DNA from: Isoetes taiwanensis
Lineage: Eukaryota; Streptophyta; Lycopodiopsida; Isoetales; Isoetaceae
NCBI GenBank assembly: GCA_021234155.1
Contig: JAJEKV010000005.1
Span: 10,100,572-10,164,571, forward strand
Direction: 5' to 3'
Length of the DNA stretch: 64,000 nucleotides
The position numbers and the translations under genes are program-made. The stretch's first letter is position 1, and each line of letters starts with the position of its first letter. Below the pieces are notes generated by a model, which was given only the letters and a program-made list of their open reading frames with translations, did not search any database and was not told the DNA's origin. Below are positions 33,704-47,218 of the stretch, in pieces.

Positions 33704-35346
33704 GAGCCAGAGAACACAGAAGCTAAGGGCATATTTCCAGAAGAAGAAAACTATTGCAAAAGGTTGCCTATAAGCAAGAGCCATAGTTTTCAGAAGCTGG
33801 AAACCTTTCGCAAAATACTTGGGCTCTCTTTTTCTTTAACTCCACAACTTTTTGGCATATGCGAGAAAAATCTTGTTTGTGCCATTTTCAGCAGCAACCA
33901 GGGGTTGAATCGACTAAGCAGCTCTTTTTGGAAAAACCCAATCGATGCCTCCTTGGTTGAACCACACCGAAACCAAATCTTTGTTATGACTTACGCCGCA
34001 ATTCCTATCAGGCTTCCCTCTTGTGAGAATTATGCTAATCGGTTTGTGATAATGGGCGAAAAACCCCCGCTGCGGTTTGCCCTTTGTTCTCGAAGTCCGG
34101 CTTAATGTCTTGCTGAGGTTACCCTACCAAAAATGACTGCCATAGCCAATTGGTGCAGCACAAGAACACAAAATGTTGTGTTACCTTATGGCGGCGGTGT
34201 GCGAGAGCACATGGAACAGAGTTACCGGAGAACACAAGAACCTCAAGGAGAGGATTTGACGGAGCCGATTCCTCCCAAACGTGGCATTGTTCGAAATTTT
34301 TTCCCAAATATTTTTCCCTCATGATTTTTCCTACACCCGGGAATGCGGGAATGAATCTTTGGTGTGTCTTGATTATATATGTGTAGATGTGTAGATAAGA
34401 TACTTTACCTATGTGTGCATATTTGCAGCTTTATTGACGTGAATATGGGATTGACATTGAACATTCAACCTCTATATCATTTTTATCTTTTAACCAAACG
34501 ATAGGTACGCATTGGAGAGCTTTACCATATCAATGTGGTCAAGTGTTTCAACTACTTATTTTCCATTATATTTGCTACTTGCAAAACATGGGAGGGTTAT
34601 TTTGATAGAGCACGTATATGTTTAAGACTCAAAATATACCACCTCTATTGTTTATTAGTGACATTAAGACCTAAGCAATAAAATTTAATAATCCCCTAAA
34701 AAATATAGTGATAATGTCTCTTGGTTTTTGCAAAGCTAGGGGTTTCCACATGACTTCGGCGTTTGTGGCGGCAAGAATAAACCACGATTTACGGTAACCA
34801 ATTCGGTCGGATAACCCTGGATGGTATCCTTCCTTTTCATCTCTCATGTTTCTTAGCAGATTGCCTTCCTTTGAGAATATGGTTAGCTTGGGTCCTTCTA
34901 TTGGGTTTTGGCATTTTTTGGAGTTGGCAGCGTTGATCCTTGGCGTGGTAGTCTCCTGACACATAGAGATCGTTCGACATATTGCTGCTGGCTATGTTAT
35001 TTGTTGTTGTATGAAGTCTCCCAAGAATACACTATTACTTTCTCTAAAAGCAATTGTGTATTACGGGATACACTTTAACTTTACTAGGATAGCAAGCTTG
35101 TATTCGAATACACTTTGCACACATATTGTTCTCTTATTTTTTATCTGAGTTTTCTTATTTTCTAACAGCCAAAAGAATGTCATTACATGTCAAACATATT
35201 TGATGGGCGGTTAAGCGTGGAAACACAGGGACGGATGCAAAGGAGCTTTATCTGTTGCCACGTCTACAATGCGGCGCCCTAATTTTGAGAAATTTTGGTT
35301 AAGTTTGCATGTAACCTTTATCTACATTGTATTACTTGATTTGCGA

Positions 35347-36151
35347 TATTTCTTCTTCTCACAAAGCAAGAAGGAAAATAAAGATCTTCGAGGGCTTCAT
35401 GCATTTGGTTAGAAGCGCACGGGAAGAGATCATTAGCGAGAAAGGAGAATCGACGATCGCGGAACCTTCCGACTACGAAAGATTTTGCATGTTTGATCAA
35501 AACAACTTGTTTTCGATCATTTATGGCGATTACACGAAATTGATTGGGACTGCATGTTTTCTGCTTTTCAAAGAGCAATGCATGTAGAAGAAACTCCTTT
35601 TGAAATTAGGGATCGATGCGGTTAATAGGTTTTGCAAGATTATGAGAACAATTCTTCTTACCGGAATAGTATTATTATTTGTGATTAAGAATCTCTATAG
35701 CCCAAATCTTGAAATTGGCTAGGGAGTTCGGCTTGTTCGAGGAAGTAAAGCTTCTTGCCAGGAAAGAAGACAGAGAGACATTAGAATCGGCAATAGAAGA
35801 GTTAGTACAGGTTGGAATGTTGAGGTGAGCAAGTTTTTTGTATTTCCCCTTTTTATTATGAGTTTCCTTCCCACCATTTTGTATTTATGCTTTGTTTCTA
35901 TTTCATTAGAAGAGGCTTGAGAATGCGTGTTTAAGGAGCAATGCATTTTGTTCGGAGATGGACAGTCATGGGTAAAATATATATCTCACCAACGAAATCC
36001 TACTTGAGATCAAACGATATTATCACTTTTGCATTACGGAGGAGGGGCTTCTTAGCGTTGATTCTAACTGCTTGATGGGCTGGCATTTGCTTTTGGAGAT
36101 GATGTTGTATTGGGATGTTTGGCCACTGAATATGGAAGAGAAGTGTTTGTG
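35347..36151 (+). pseudogene. OTU-like cysteine protease remnant, copy B
   Basis: This is the counterpart of 1,641-2,444, with the same frame break before the DWDCMF catalytic-loop segment and the same in-frame TAG. It carries further 1-2 nt changes around 35,390-35,460, 35,610-35,720 and 35,925-36,090, nearly all where copy A has CAG or CTG, so the last exon cannot be read in one frame here. The shared lesions support an old pseudogene or an undetected intron. The private ones fit the copy-specific corruption described in the findings. The donor is at 36,152. Confidence 0.45.
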
Positions 36152-36656
36152 GTGAGTTTTTTAGGCTTAGGGTTAGGTCTACTATGCAATGAAGGATTAG
36201 GGTTAGGTCTAACTGGCATATTAGGCATGACGGTACATAGATTTGTCCAAAGTTTAGTATTGTGCAACACAGGGAAAAATTGATAGCCTTTCGAGAGAAC
36301 TTTTTCTTTGCAAAATTTGGTAATGTCGTGTTACTGACTAATGGATGTAATATGTGCTTTTGAACGAAGATGCATTTATTTTGTTTGAGTTTATTATATG
36401 GTCGTGGTTGCATGCAAGACCCCAATTTAGGTACAAGGATTGGAGATGGGGCATCCACGAAATGGGTTGATTAAATACCTTGGAATCCGTAATATTAAGG
36501 GAAATGGCGGAATGGTAATAAGGCAGGATTACATCGCTGTCTTTCAAGCTTTATGTTCGTGCTTTCTTATTTCGATTTGGTGTAGGTCTGGCTGAACGAA
36601 AAATAAAATGACTTGAGAAAGACATTTTTAAATCCTCTGCTACAAGTTTATGTTGA

Positions 36657-36981
36657 GAGGCAGATCTTGTGCTTTACTATCGGAGCATCAGTCAAGGCAA
36701 ACATTATGCGGGCTTCCACATTATTCATGCACAAATATATGGAATCAAACCAGGTAAATTCCTTGATTGTCTCTGGCAGCCTCTGCGACAATTTACTTTT
36801 AAATTTGTGATTGCAAGGATTGGGATTTACGTTTGCAGGTCATTTTTCTCTATGTTCAACCTTTCTCAAAAGCATTCGATACGATAACTCATACCCTTGG
36901 GGCTTGAAAGGTCGTACAATGGCAGGGTTGTGGAAATTGCATAGCAAAAATGGTTTTTCTTCTTACGTCGTGCAGGCATAG
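36657..36981 (+). CDS. 3' end of an unidentified spliced gene, copy B
   Basis: This is the counterpart of 2,950-3,274. The exons end at 36,753 (donor GTAAAT) and run 36,839-36,981, with the translation I compared unchanged. The family is not recognised. See copy A for motifs and limits. Confidence 0.45.
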
Positions 36982-39900
36982 AACACATTGTATATCAAAC
37001 CATCTTGAAGAAGTTGGCGCAGATCCGGACTTAAGAAGAAGTATAGTAAGATACCAAGTGTCTAGGCCTATATCAAATTGTGAAGAAAAGTTCGATCGTC
37101 CACCTTTGTCTGTAGTAATGTAAGATCGATTGAATCTAAACGAGGAGCAAAAAATTATAGTTGATTTGCACATCTATTAGGAAGTAAAGGTATTTGCCAA
37201 AAGGAAAAATCGTCCATGTTGATATCATGAAAGGTAGTCTGTTACTTGGACTGTAGCATTGGTTGTGACAAATACAATGTTGCTTCGTGAAGTTTTATGC
37301 TGGTAAGCCCACATAAAAAATGATGGCCACATCCTCCTTAAAATACCCCCTTTTGGAACCTTAATAACGGTGAAAATGGTAGTAGCACTAGCTTAAAGGT
37401 GAGATATTTGGAAATCAACTCGAGGAGAATGATGCATTTTATGGTCCTTCAATGGATAGAAAGCACAAAACAACGGTAATTGTTTATAGAGGAGAAACAT
37501 TGCACAATTAGAATGGAATTGTCTACCATTCAAGTTCACCCAAGCATTCCCCGGCCTACTCTAAAAACTACAAAATAATAGAAATTAGAAGCTGTGGGCA
37601 TCCCATTTACGCAATAATCCTCATATTAAAAATCAGGCCCTTCCATTGATCGCATGCCCTCATATAGAAGAGCCATTGCCACGCAAGAAAGGTTCATCTC
37701 AAATAAGGATCATGAGCGGGATGTAAAGATGTGCAAAAACGTCACAATGTGCAAAAAGACTGCTTAGATCAAGTATGGAAGAATAGAAAAATAATCAATA
37801 GCATGAGAAAGGAATGTTCTAAAATATGTGAGCATCATAAAAGTTTACCTTTTCCATCTGTGATGTACATAGATCAGACCTTTCTTTGTTTGTGATCGCC
37901 ACTTTGGGAAGATAAGTTGGTCTCCTATAAAGAAAAACTAAGATGGAGATGGAAGATAACATTGCAGCCTGCTCCAACTTGATTTCCTTGCCATTAGCAT
38001 AAATAAAAGCAATTATAAGGGCCAAGTGGGTTCTAACGAACACGGATCATGTTCTCCTTACGTCACGGGAAAAGAGGAACCAAAGCATCAGATTACATAT
38101 GACCAAATCCGAAGCAAGACAACACCTACAACATATTCTGAAATTTGATTAGAGTAGACGTCAAGTTAGAACAAAGCAATCAAAGATATCATATAAGCAA
38201 AAAATCTGGTGATTTTTATATGGAGCACACAGAAATGGAAGAAAAAATGGTATCAAAAGGTCACCTACAAAGATGAACTTTGTAACTTTTGTTTGCTTTC
38301 AAGAGCATCATAAAGATAGAACACTCAAATAAGCATGCAATTAGGATTGTAGCCAACGTTCCTTAAAATAGATGACTGTCAGTAGAGGAAAAATCAACAT
38401 TTGATAATATGCCATTGCATATATTCCGCTTATGGTTATATCCAGATGAATATGGTACCCAAAGACTTCAAAACACGTTGCATTTAAAGACTTACACGAA
38501 TATGCCAACATTCACCATTGAACAGGATGTCAATACAGGGTTGTATACTACATAAACTTGTATGGCATGTAGTCTCTAGAAACTTTTCTTCAGCTCTAGA
38601 AAGAATCTTTGTCCGAGAAAAACCTATGTTTTGTTGTTGCAGTAAAACATGATTGCTCAACAGATTGATCTATAAATGAAGCATAAGAAATGTCATGTTG
38701 AAAATGACATTATTCTTGCTTGCAATGCCATTATTCTCCTGTTTATACATTTTCGAGTATTCCTTTAACAGATGCTTATGTGATATTTGCAAAAAGAGTT
38801 TCCGAGATTTGTACTACGAAGAACATCCAGATTAAAAAGCAACAGCTATTTGAACAACACACTCCTAGCTGTAATCATTCTAGCATTCTGCCAGAGAATG
38901 AAGCGAGGGAAGGATTGATGGCGAGGTTGCAGGATGTCAATTGTTGTTGTAAAAACACGGTTACATCAAATACATTTAAGCATAAGAGCCAATGGCAAAA
39001 GTGAGTTTTCAGCCCGGCAGGACAAAAGGTTGTTTCTCTGAGATTTTATGTCTGTCGTTTTCCTAAGTGAATGCATGTGCATGCATAACCTAGGTTGACG
39101 GGCTATGGATTTCAAATTTGCTGGAAGTTTAAAACATTAGTCTAATAGATTTTTTCCTGATCAAATAGTCATCCAAGGCTTTATATTTCTTACCTTTAGA
39201 TTTAGTGGTCTGGGTGCTTAAATGAATGCGTGCAAAATGTCTCAAATTTACTCCTTTGAAAGATGATTGGGACCAACCTCTAGCTTGATGTTGCCCAATC
39301 AGTGTTGTTTAAGTACCCGTACACTACGATTGTGTACTTATAGTACCTTGGGTAGTGTACAGTTACGTCTTGTACCTCTAAAGTGTAGGGTCAAAAAAAA
39401 AAAATAAAAAAATTTATGAGTTTAAATCATATCCTCAAGACAATTTTGTGCCTCCCTAATGTCTAATGTCAACTTCAAGGCTAAAAAAACTCTAATTATA
39501 TGTTTCTCGCTCATGTAGTGTTTGACAAAGAGCAGGTAAAAGTTTTGTGCTTATATTTCTTTGCTTTAGTACTAATTTCAATCCATTTACATGAACTTCT
39601 TATTGTGGGTTCTTTTTTGACCAGCCAAATCTCTTAACCAACTCCTTATAGTTCAGATCTTATAGAAAATTCTCAAAAAACTCTAACCTCAAGTGCAAAT
39701 TTGCAAAATTTACATAAAGAACTTTATATTTTTCCCGTACGTAACGTACTGTACGTACTATACATAAAACAAAACAGCACATGGAAAACGTACATAACGT
39801 ACTAAAAAACTCTAAAGTACATAAAAGGTACAGTACCTTGGAAGACGTACTGTACAAGTATTGTACACTAAGTACGTGACAACACTGTGCCCAATTCAAG

Positions 39901-40637
39901 TTCTATCCCCTTGTATGTATGTACAGGTATAAAGCTGTCTACAGCACTGCCATAAGAGTTACCTTGTGCATCATCTATTTCTAAAGAAAAGGACCCAAGG
40001 ACCTTTTTCAAACTAACTTAAGAAATATATATATTGAGGTTCTGATATTTATCCATGACTAATTTTAAATTTGCAGGCCAAGTTTGGTAGGCCGCTGCCC
40101 ACAATTTTCGTTACCAAATGATGTAGAATCTACTGCTATAAGTTTAGCGCCTCCAGCTCTTGAACATGCTATCACATAGAAAGCAGAAAGCCCATCAATT
40201 GTGACTGGAAACTTGCAACAAGCAACTAAGATAATGAGGAGGATATGAGCTGCTCAGACAAGGTATTATTTCTATTCAAGAGCCTCTAATGTTTAACCAG
40301 ACAACGTCATCATTCAATAACATGTCATTGGAAACAGGAGCAAAGAAGTGCCTACGGAGTCTATGAACTTTGCATTAAGCGTCCTCTCTCTTGGTACCCA
40401 TTTAAAAGAGGGTGGCAGCTTTCCAGACTCAAGTAACGACGTCGCCTTAGAATCTGCTATTGCAGGGCTAGTACTGGTCCTAGATTAGATATCATCTTTA
40501 AAGTACACGTCATTTAGACGTTACTCAAGTAGTTTCTCCCTGCACCATTATTTTAGCCTGCGAAATTACTGTATTGTCACAGGGAGGGGAGGAAGTTACT
40601 GCAAGGTGATCCACGTTGGAAAAAGGGTCTTTGATGG
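36982..40637. other. AT-rich stretch without a recognised gene (copy B)
   Basis: This is the counterpart of 3,275-6,940. At 39,736-39,860 it holds an unusually dense run of GTAC and ACGT motifs that is scrambled in copy A. No gene family is recognised. Confidence 0.5.
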
Positions 40638-40953
40638 GCAGGCAGCACTAGGCTGGTGACACTGGTTTCAGCGATGCCCCTAGACTTGCCCCTAGGATCC
40701 GAAAACTTCCTCAAGGTGGGATTGTATCCTGCCTACAAAGTGTGCATGTATGGCTAAAGTTTTGCCCAACGGATATGTCGTGAGTTGGTATAGGCCTAGT
40801 AATGCCAAAAATAAGTGTTCATTTGGTCATGGGTTCAAACCTTGCCAATGTTATTTATATTTGGAAGTTGGTTACTAGGGGTATACGATGATGATCCCCG
40901 ACGTGGTAGAACTTAAAAGCCTATGCATGTTCTCCACTTTGGCTGCTCGTTGG
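40638..40953 (+). repeat. Single copy of the ~310-bp repeat (copy B)
   Basis: This is homologous to 6,951-7,262 and 7,505-7,812. Its 5' end (CTAGACTTGCCCCTAGGATC) matches unit 1 of copy A, while its interior (AATAAGTGTTCATTTGGTC) matches unit 2. That is the pattern expected if an unequal exchange removed one unit plus the spacer. Confidence 0.8.
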
Positions 40954-41054
40954 CAGTGGGACAAAAACTAGCTAAATAATCCAAAAACCTTGCCCCCCAA
41001 GAATGGTTGGAGGGCTTTGCCATTTGGAGGTCGCCATAGCCAGATGCTCTGTCT

Positions 41055-41232
41055 GTTTTGCCAGTTATCCAGTTCAAACATCAGTGGCCCACAACGCAGG
41101 TGACCGCCAGTTTACAGGGAACAATAGGTTTGGAGCAGTCACCAGCATATCCAGGTATATTCCAGCATATACTTAGGATATGCCACAAACCATATAAGCG
41201 AGGGTTTACCGCCCTAGGGGCAATCCAAAAGA
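41055..41232 (+). repeat. Dispersed palindrome-bearing repeat, instance 1 (copy B)
   Basis: This is the counterpart of 7,915-8,095, with intact CAGGTGACCGCCAG, TATTCCAGCATATACTTAGG and CCCTAGGGGCAA landmarks. Confidence 0.7.
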
Positions 41233-41825
41233 ATTATGTTCTTTGTTCTTCCCATCAAAATTATTTGAGCATAATGGGCCACTATAAAAAATAAATCTAC
41301 AAATAAAGAGTAGTTCTTTTGCAGACGAAACTTGAAAGACTCACAGACAGAACTAGCCTTGGCTATGGTTGTGCGGGTTAGAGGCCAGGATAGAAGAAGC
41401 ACTAGAAATCGACGTCATCTCCTATCTCCGGATCTATTTTTGGGGTCTTTTGGATAGGCTAGAATTGTAAGAAAAGGCTGTAGGCCCGATAGGCTTGCTT
41501 GTGATTGCATTCATAGAGTAGACCTTGATAACCAATGTCAAGAGCCAAGACGTTGGCTTAAACTGCCACTCTAAACTGCTAATTGTGTTTTATGATGGCT
41601 AAACGTCCCACTTATTTAATGAAAGAATACAAGGGTTTTCTTATCTACCTTTGTTCCAAGTCATTTTCTGTGATAAAGGGATGAAACGTAATTAACAGTT
41701 GGAAGTTTTCTATGGGATTGTAGTGGAGTTTCATGTAGCCATGGACATATTCGAATTGTTATAAACATACAATTAGAATAAGATGATAATAGAAATAATA
41801 ATAATAATAATAATAAGATAATTCA

Positions 41826-41921
41826 TTTCTGGTAACCTGGGTATATTCTAGCATATACCCAGGATATGCCACAAACCCACATAAGCCAGGGTTTGCCCCC
41901 CTAGGGGCAACCCAAAAATTG
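41826..41921 (+). repeat. Dispersed palindrome-bearing repeat, instance 2 (copy B)
   Basis: This is the counterpart of 8,675-8,772. The sequence is essentially identical, including the GGGTATAT..ATATACCC palindrome. Confidence 0.7.
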
Positions 41922-42057
41922 GTTGAGTCATCATACATAACCATAATTGTACTTATCAACGGTAACTTTTTTTATTGTTCTTTTTTGAGGCAGTCTAGGG
42001 CAAGCAAAGTTAGAAGGCATCATTTCTCTTAGTGTCTATATTAATGAGACATTTTCT

Positions 42058-42790
42058 TGTAGCAACTGGAGCCATCAAGAGTTTACTCAAGTTCAAGAGT
42101 GGCAAGTAGCAATGGGGATAGCCTTGAACGTAGCAATGGGAGTAACCTTGATCTGGAGTCATGTGCTTTGCTTCTACGACAAAACCCTGCATGGAAAAAC
42201 ATCTAAGAAGTATTTCTAAAATGTAAATCGTTGACATCCCAATGATGCTTCTAGACAATCTTGTACTAGGTAATTCCCATGAGGATTTCCATTATGCCAT
42301 GTAAAGGACTCCGAAATTCTGCTAGAATTCTTTACAGACGTAATGACCTACTGGACATAATAGCCATTCACATCCATTATTCGATATAGAATTCTCTAGA
42401 TTTAGGTTTAGGGATGAATATGTAGCAACTGGATTCATCAAGAGATTACTCAAGCTCAAGAGTGGCAGGTAGCAATTGGGAATAGCCTTGAATGTAGCAA
42501 TGGGAATGGCCTTGATCTAGAGGCATGTGCTTTGCTTCTACGACCAAACCCTACATGGAAAACCATCTAAGAAGTATTTCTAAGATGTAAATAGTTGACA
42601 TCCCAATGACGCTTCTAGACAATCTTGTACTAGGTAATTCGATGAGGAGGTCCATTATGCCATGTAAAGAACTCCTAAATGCTGCTAGAACCCTTTATAG
42701 ACGTAATGACCTACTGGACATAATAGCCATTCACATCCATTATTCGATATATAATTTTCTAGATTTAGATGTAGGGATGAATATGAAGCA
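42058..42790. repeat. 360-bp tandem duplication (copy B)
   Basis: This is the counterpart of 8,909-9,630. Unit 1 is 42,058-42,420 and unit 2 is 42,421-42,790, with the same landmarks. Confidence 0.9.
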
Positions 42791-43414
42791 AGAAGCCTAA
42801 ATCAAAATCAATTTCTAATCTAGAAAAAACATTCCCCTTGATTTCCATCAAAATTGGGCTTAAAAAATGTCATAATCTCCATCTAAATTGGGTTCATGAC
42901 AACGACGACCACCACCTACAACAGATAGAACAATGACATACAATATCATCAGTCATCATATCTTACTAATTTCTAGTCTGCAACAAAAACATCTCAATTA
43001 TTATCTCTGCAGCGGCAACACTTGAATTGCGTGTTGGCCCCAGCGTCAGTACTCAGCCGGAGTAAGGTTAATTGCAAAGAAAAAAACTTTGTAATGTTTG
43101 TTGATGGATCCTTTAGGCACCAAATCCAGCACCAAATCGTACACAAAATTTTTATATACAGAGCATAATGCTCCAACTACAGAATTGAGCTTACAATATC
43201 TCAAAATATAATGTACATGATAAGGCAAAATTTGAATTTCATGTGACATGAATAAAAGGCCTCATTCTGGCCTCCTTGCCATACTTTACCTTCCGAATCA
43301 GAGAAATACTTTGAATAAGTTTGCAACAATATATAAGACTCAGAGAACAGCCAACTCTGAATTAACTATGTTCATGATATTTGAATTCTTAATCAATAGT
43401 TAAATGCTACATAC

Positions 43415-44314
43415 CTGTGTATTATAGTTTGATGAAGTGAGCCCCTTTCCAATGGTCACCCAACCAGCACGAATATTATGGTCTCTCCCAAACAGTTCAA
43501 GATGCCATTGACCAAGTGCAAAACGTTCAATTATGTGATAGAGCTCTTCTGGCTTTGTCACCGTACCTGGTAGAACCATGCAAAGTTGTTCGGTACATAG
43601 ATTGTAAAATTCAGTGCGTTCTTAACGTGTTTTCGTGCAGTATAAAAGTATACCATATGAAGGCTCCTCTGATATTATCACATCTGTGTCAACATTCACG
43701 TGTATGATATGCCCATCTGTACTGCGACACACAGTGCCCTTAATATCCATCAAACAATGTTCCTGAAAAGAAGTGCTACCCTTTTTATCCAAACCCTAAA
43801 GGCAATGTCTTGTAAATCATAGCAATACTATGTCTAATATTTGCAAAGATTACAGATGCCAACTGTGAATACTTCCTTCAGATGATTGATCCCTTTATCT
43901 GCAATGCCAAGACGTCCATCTTGCAGAACATGCTAGATGTAAAAAAATGAAATGACATTGGCACATAAAACTTATTGTTAGGCAGTATAAGACTAAAACT
44001 AACTAAAGATCTAAAGCACAAAAAAAAACACTGAAAAGTAACAATTTCTATCTTTTCAAGCACAAGAAAAGGCACTGGTACAAAAACTTATTGTTAAGCA
44101 GTAGAAGATTAAAACTAACCACAGATGTAAGGCACGAGAAAAAGACTGAAATATGACAACTTCAGTGACTTTGAAACAAGGTTTCCAATTACTTTACATG
44201 GCAGGATTCACACAGTACCTTCGAATGCGGAAAAAGGGTGTTTGAATCATTTCGCAGTGCAGGAGATGGATTTTCCTTATCCAGCATATATCTTCATACC
44301 GTCGAAAACCCCAC
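43415..44314 (-). CDS. METTL14/MTB-like (MT-A70) partial gene, copy B
   Basis: Three minus-strand exons can be read. Exon at about 44,219-44,314 gives [13 protein letters not shown] and, one phase over, a segment ending [11 protein letters not shown] at donor GTACTG; the phase change sits in an AAAA run. Exon 43,654-43,762 (109 nt) starts [18 protein letters not shown] and ends at the EEPSY-G junction. Exon 43,415-43,566 (152 nt) starts [18 protein letters not shown] and runs through [19 protein letters not shown] to SSNYNTQ. The last two exons join in phase across a short intron (GTATAC..ACCAG). EEP stands where METTL3-type enzymes have DPPW, as expected of the non-catalytic METTL14 branch. 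Residues before LELFG read GQWH rather than the Arg-rich stretch I would expect. No N-terminal exons or RGG tail were found, so this may be a gene fragment. Confidence 0.7.
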
Positions 44315-45564
44315 GACAGAAAATATCATGCTACTGTAGTTAGAAATCAGACCCGAGTGCTGGTGAAAATAAGCACGGACTTTGATTGTGCAAAGCAGCT
44401 TCCACTGCTGCAGGTTGTACCTAACCCTTGCATAGAATAGCAAGGCACGTAAAATGGCGCAGAGCAAAATGCTTGTGGAAATAAAACATAGAATAAGACA
44501 CCTAGCTGAGAATTCATCTGCAGGTGGAATCTAGCCAAGGCACGTAAAATGGCTCAGAGCAAAATGCTGGTGTAGAAGCGTTGCATGGAAGTAAGGCCAC
44601 AATTAGTGAGACATAAAATGGAAATAAAACATAGAATAGGACATCTAGCTGAGAATTCATCTGTACAATATAGACAAATACTAGAACATATAAGTATCTT
44701 ACATGATGATTAAACATCACGAAAAAGCCAGACCATGTAAAGAGCGGACGTCGTGGATTCATCTGTTGCACACATCAGGTATGATTATGATGTCTGTATG
44801 GTCTCACTGCAATGCCTGTCACGATGCAATTCAATACTAAACAAAAATAACACAGTTTTGCTAAGGTTATGCAAATGCTGCTAGCTCATGAAAAGACGCC
44901 AGATAAGGTTACTCTAAAAAGGAATTCTTATCATATAATCCTTCCATTGTTAACCATTGAAAGAACAATTCGAAGAAGAAAGGGGCAGAAAACAATAAAC
45001 TTGTAAACTAGAACATGAGAGAACAAAGAATTTGTTAAGAATTGTGGAACGAAGAGGAGGAAGCGTATCTTGGAAGAACACGATGCTGAAACGGAAGTTC
45101 AAAGCTGAGATGCAAAGTGAACAGAAGATATTTCCTCCACGCGTTCGGATCCCTAAATAAATAGGTCTTTTGCATAGAATATAAATCGAAATCACCAGAA
45201 TGAGAGGATGCATAGAGCTTATAGTTCTGAGAATCTCGAAGCTAGATGCCTTGAAGCTAGATGCCTTCAGAAGAGAAGAAGAAAGGTGGTGGCAGGCCCA
45301 TCAGAAGATCTATGCAAAACAGAACAAATGGATTAGAACATGAAATAGGATGCTAGCATCTACAGCCAGATATCTGGCCTTTAGGGCTCTTTTCATCGTC
45401 AGATTTTTATTAACCTAAAATCTGACTGGCCAATGCACCATCTCTGATGAGAACCGGACATAATCAGGCCTTGAAAAAAAAAAAAGGTTTCTACAAATAT
45501 GGCCGAAAGGCACCGGGGGCCGGAATGCACCAGAGCACGATGATTCAAAAGCTCGCCACTTTCA

Positions 45565-45748
45565 ATGCGCCTTGCCGGTTACCCGGTTGCAACATCGGCG
45601 ATACAGAACACAGGTGAACGCCAGTTTACAGGGAACAATGGGTTTATAGCAGTCACAAGCATATCTTGGGTATATTCTAGCATATACCCAAAATATGCCA
45701 CAAACCCACATAAACCAAGGTTTGCACCCCCCTAGGGGCAACCCAAAA
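45565..45748 (+). repeat. Dispersed palindrome-bearing repeat, instance 3 (copy B)
   Basis: This is the counterpart of 12,420-12,606 with the same landmarks. Confidence 0.7.
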
Positions 45749-46885
45749 AACTATACGTTGAGCTGATTTTGGGATTTTTGTGATGTACTAATGAAACTTT
45801 TTCTGCCATGTTGTATTTTTTTTTGCATTTATGCTTCATAAATTCCTAATTAATGCATAGTATGACATTAAATTCTGAATTTTTGTCAGCTGGCTTCCTA
45901 AGACATCATCACTGCACAAACCAATTTTCAGAAATTTCAGATAAAATTTAGATCAAAGATTTAGCATTAGAATTGTCCGAGCAGCCTGCTGTTGAGCTGG
46001 CAACCTTCTCCAAGTTGTTGAGCTGGCAACCTTCTCCAAGTCAAACAAGACTAGGACTTTCTAGGCCGCCCCACCATATGGGAGAGTCCAGACCAGGATC
46101 GGTTGGTCGTACTTGAACCCGTGACTTCAGAGCAATGGATTTTTAAGATCCCCATTACTTGATCAATGTTGGCCATGTTTGAAACCCTAACGTCGGGTGT
46201 GGCAGTTTAAGGTCCTGTCACTAGACCATGCCCTTATCTTCTTTGGTTAGGCATAGCATCATGAATTTTCTCTAGAGCACTGACCTAGATAATTGCCTTT
46301 TTTTGCATGCATGGTATTCTTTGCAAGCTGGCAGGAAGACTACAGAACAACCACATTTGTTTGCCTATTTCAAATGCAACACCAGTTTTTCAGTGGATGC
46401 ATGCCAAGAGAAATCCAACAACTCTCCTTGCCTATTCAATGGTCGAGTTTAGATATCCTAAGTGTTCTAGCATATTGTCATCATTTGCAAATTTGGATGA
46501 GACAAATGCAACATTCAAAAGCTAGTTTATCTATAGGGTAGGCTTGGGGCAGGGGTGGAAAGGAAAGGGTACAAACGAAGAAAAGAAAAGAAAAATACAA
46601 TAATTAATGAATGTAAAGTAGATTAAATTGAATAAGTGTAGAAGGTAACTTTTTAAAGCTTTTTTATTTTTATTTTTTGTAACCATTTATTTATTTTTTT
46701 CAGTGCTTCTATACAACATTTTCAACATAACTAAGAACCGATACAAACATTTTCCATTGATAGTTTTTCAAAAGCATTCTGTGCCTCATCAAGTGTGCCA
46801 TGATATGAAATTTTATGTCTAGTTGCAAGTTCGAGGCTACAGTCCTGCTAATAATTGTATGAAAAAAAGCATTTGAATCGTCTGC

Positions 46886-47218
46886 ATGGAGATCAAGAGG
46901 GCAAACATACTTGTATTAGTTGACGCAGAACACAAATCCACTTTGATTTTTATGTCAGTTGATTGCGGACATGTAACAGTAATGATGCAAGAACATGCAA
47001 AGAATAGAAGGATTCAATCATACAGAGTTCATAATATGTGCATGCCATATCAAATAGGCACGACCTACTTGTGCACATTCTGCGCAAAACATTCTGCAAA
47101 ATCTGCAAAGATATTTGAAGAAATGAAAGAAGGGGTTCACCTCCTTGTGAGCCCGTTATTAACCAAGCAGTTGTCTGTTCCCGCCTCTCACAGGTCTGCT
47201 AATCTAAAGCTAATCTGA
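46886..47218 (+). CDS. Hypothetical 110-aa ORF, copy B
   Basis: This is the counterpart of 13,741-14,073, with one amino-acid difference. No family is recognised, and its status as a gene is unproven. Confidence 0.25.
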   Translation: MEIKRANILVLVDAEHKSTLIFMSVDCGHVTVMMQEHAKNRRIQSYRVHNMCMPYQIGTTYLCTFCAKHSAKSAKIFEEMKEGVHLLVSPLLTKQLSVPASHRSANLKLI

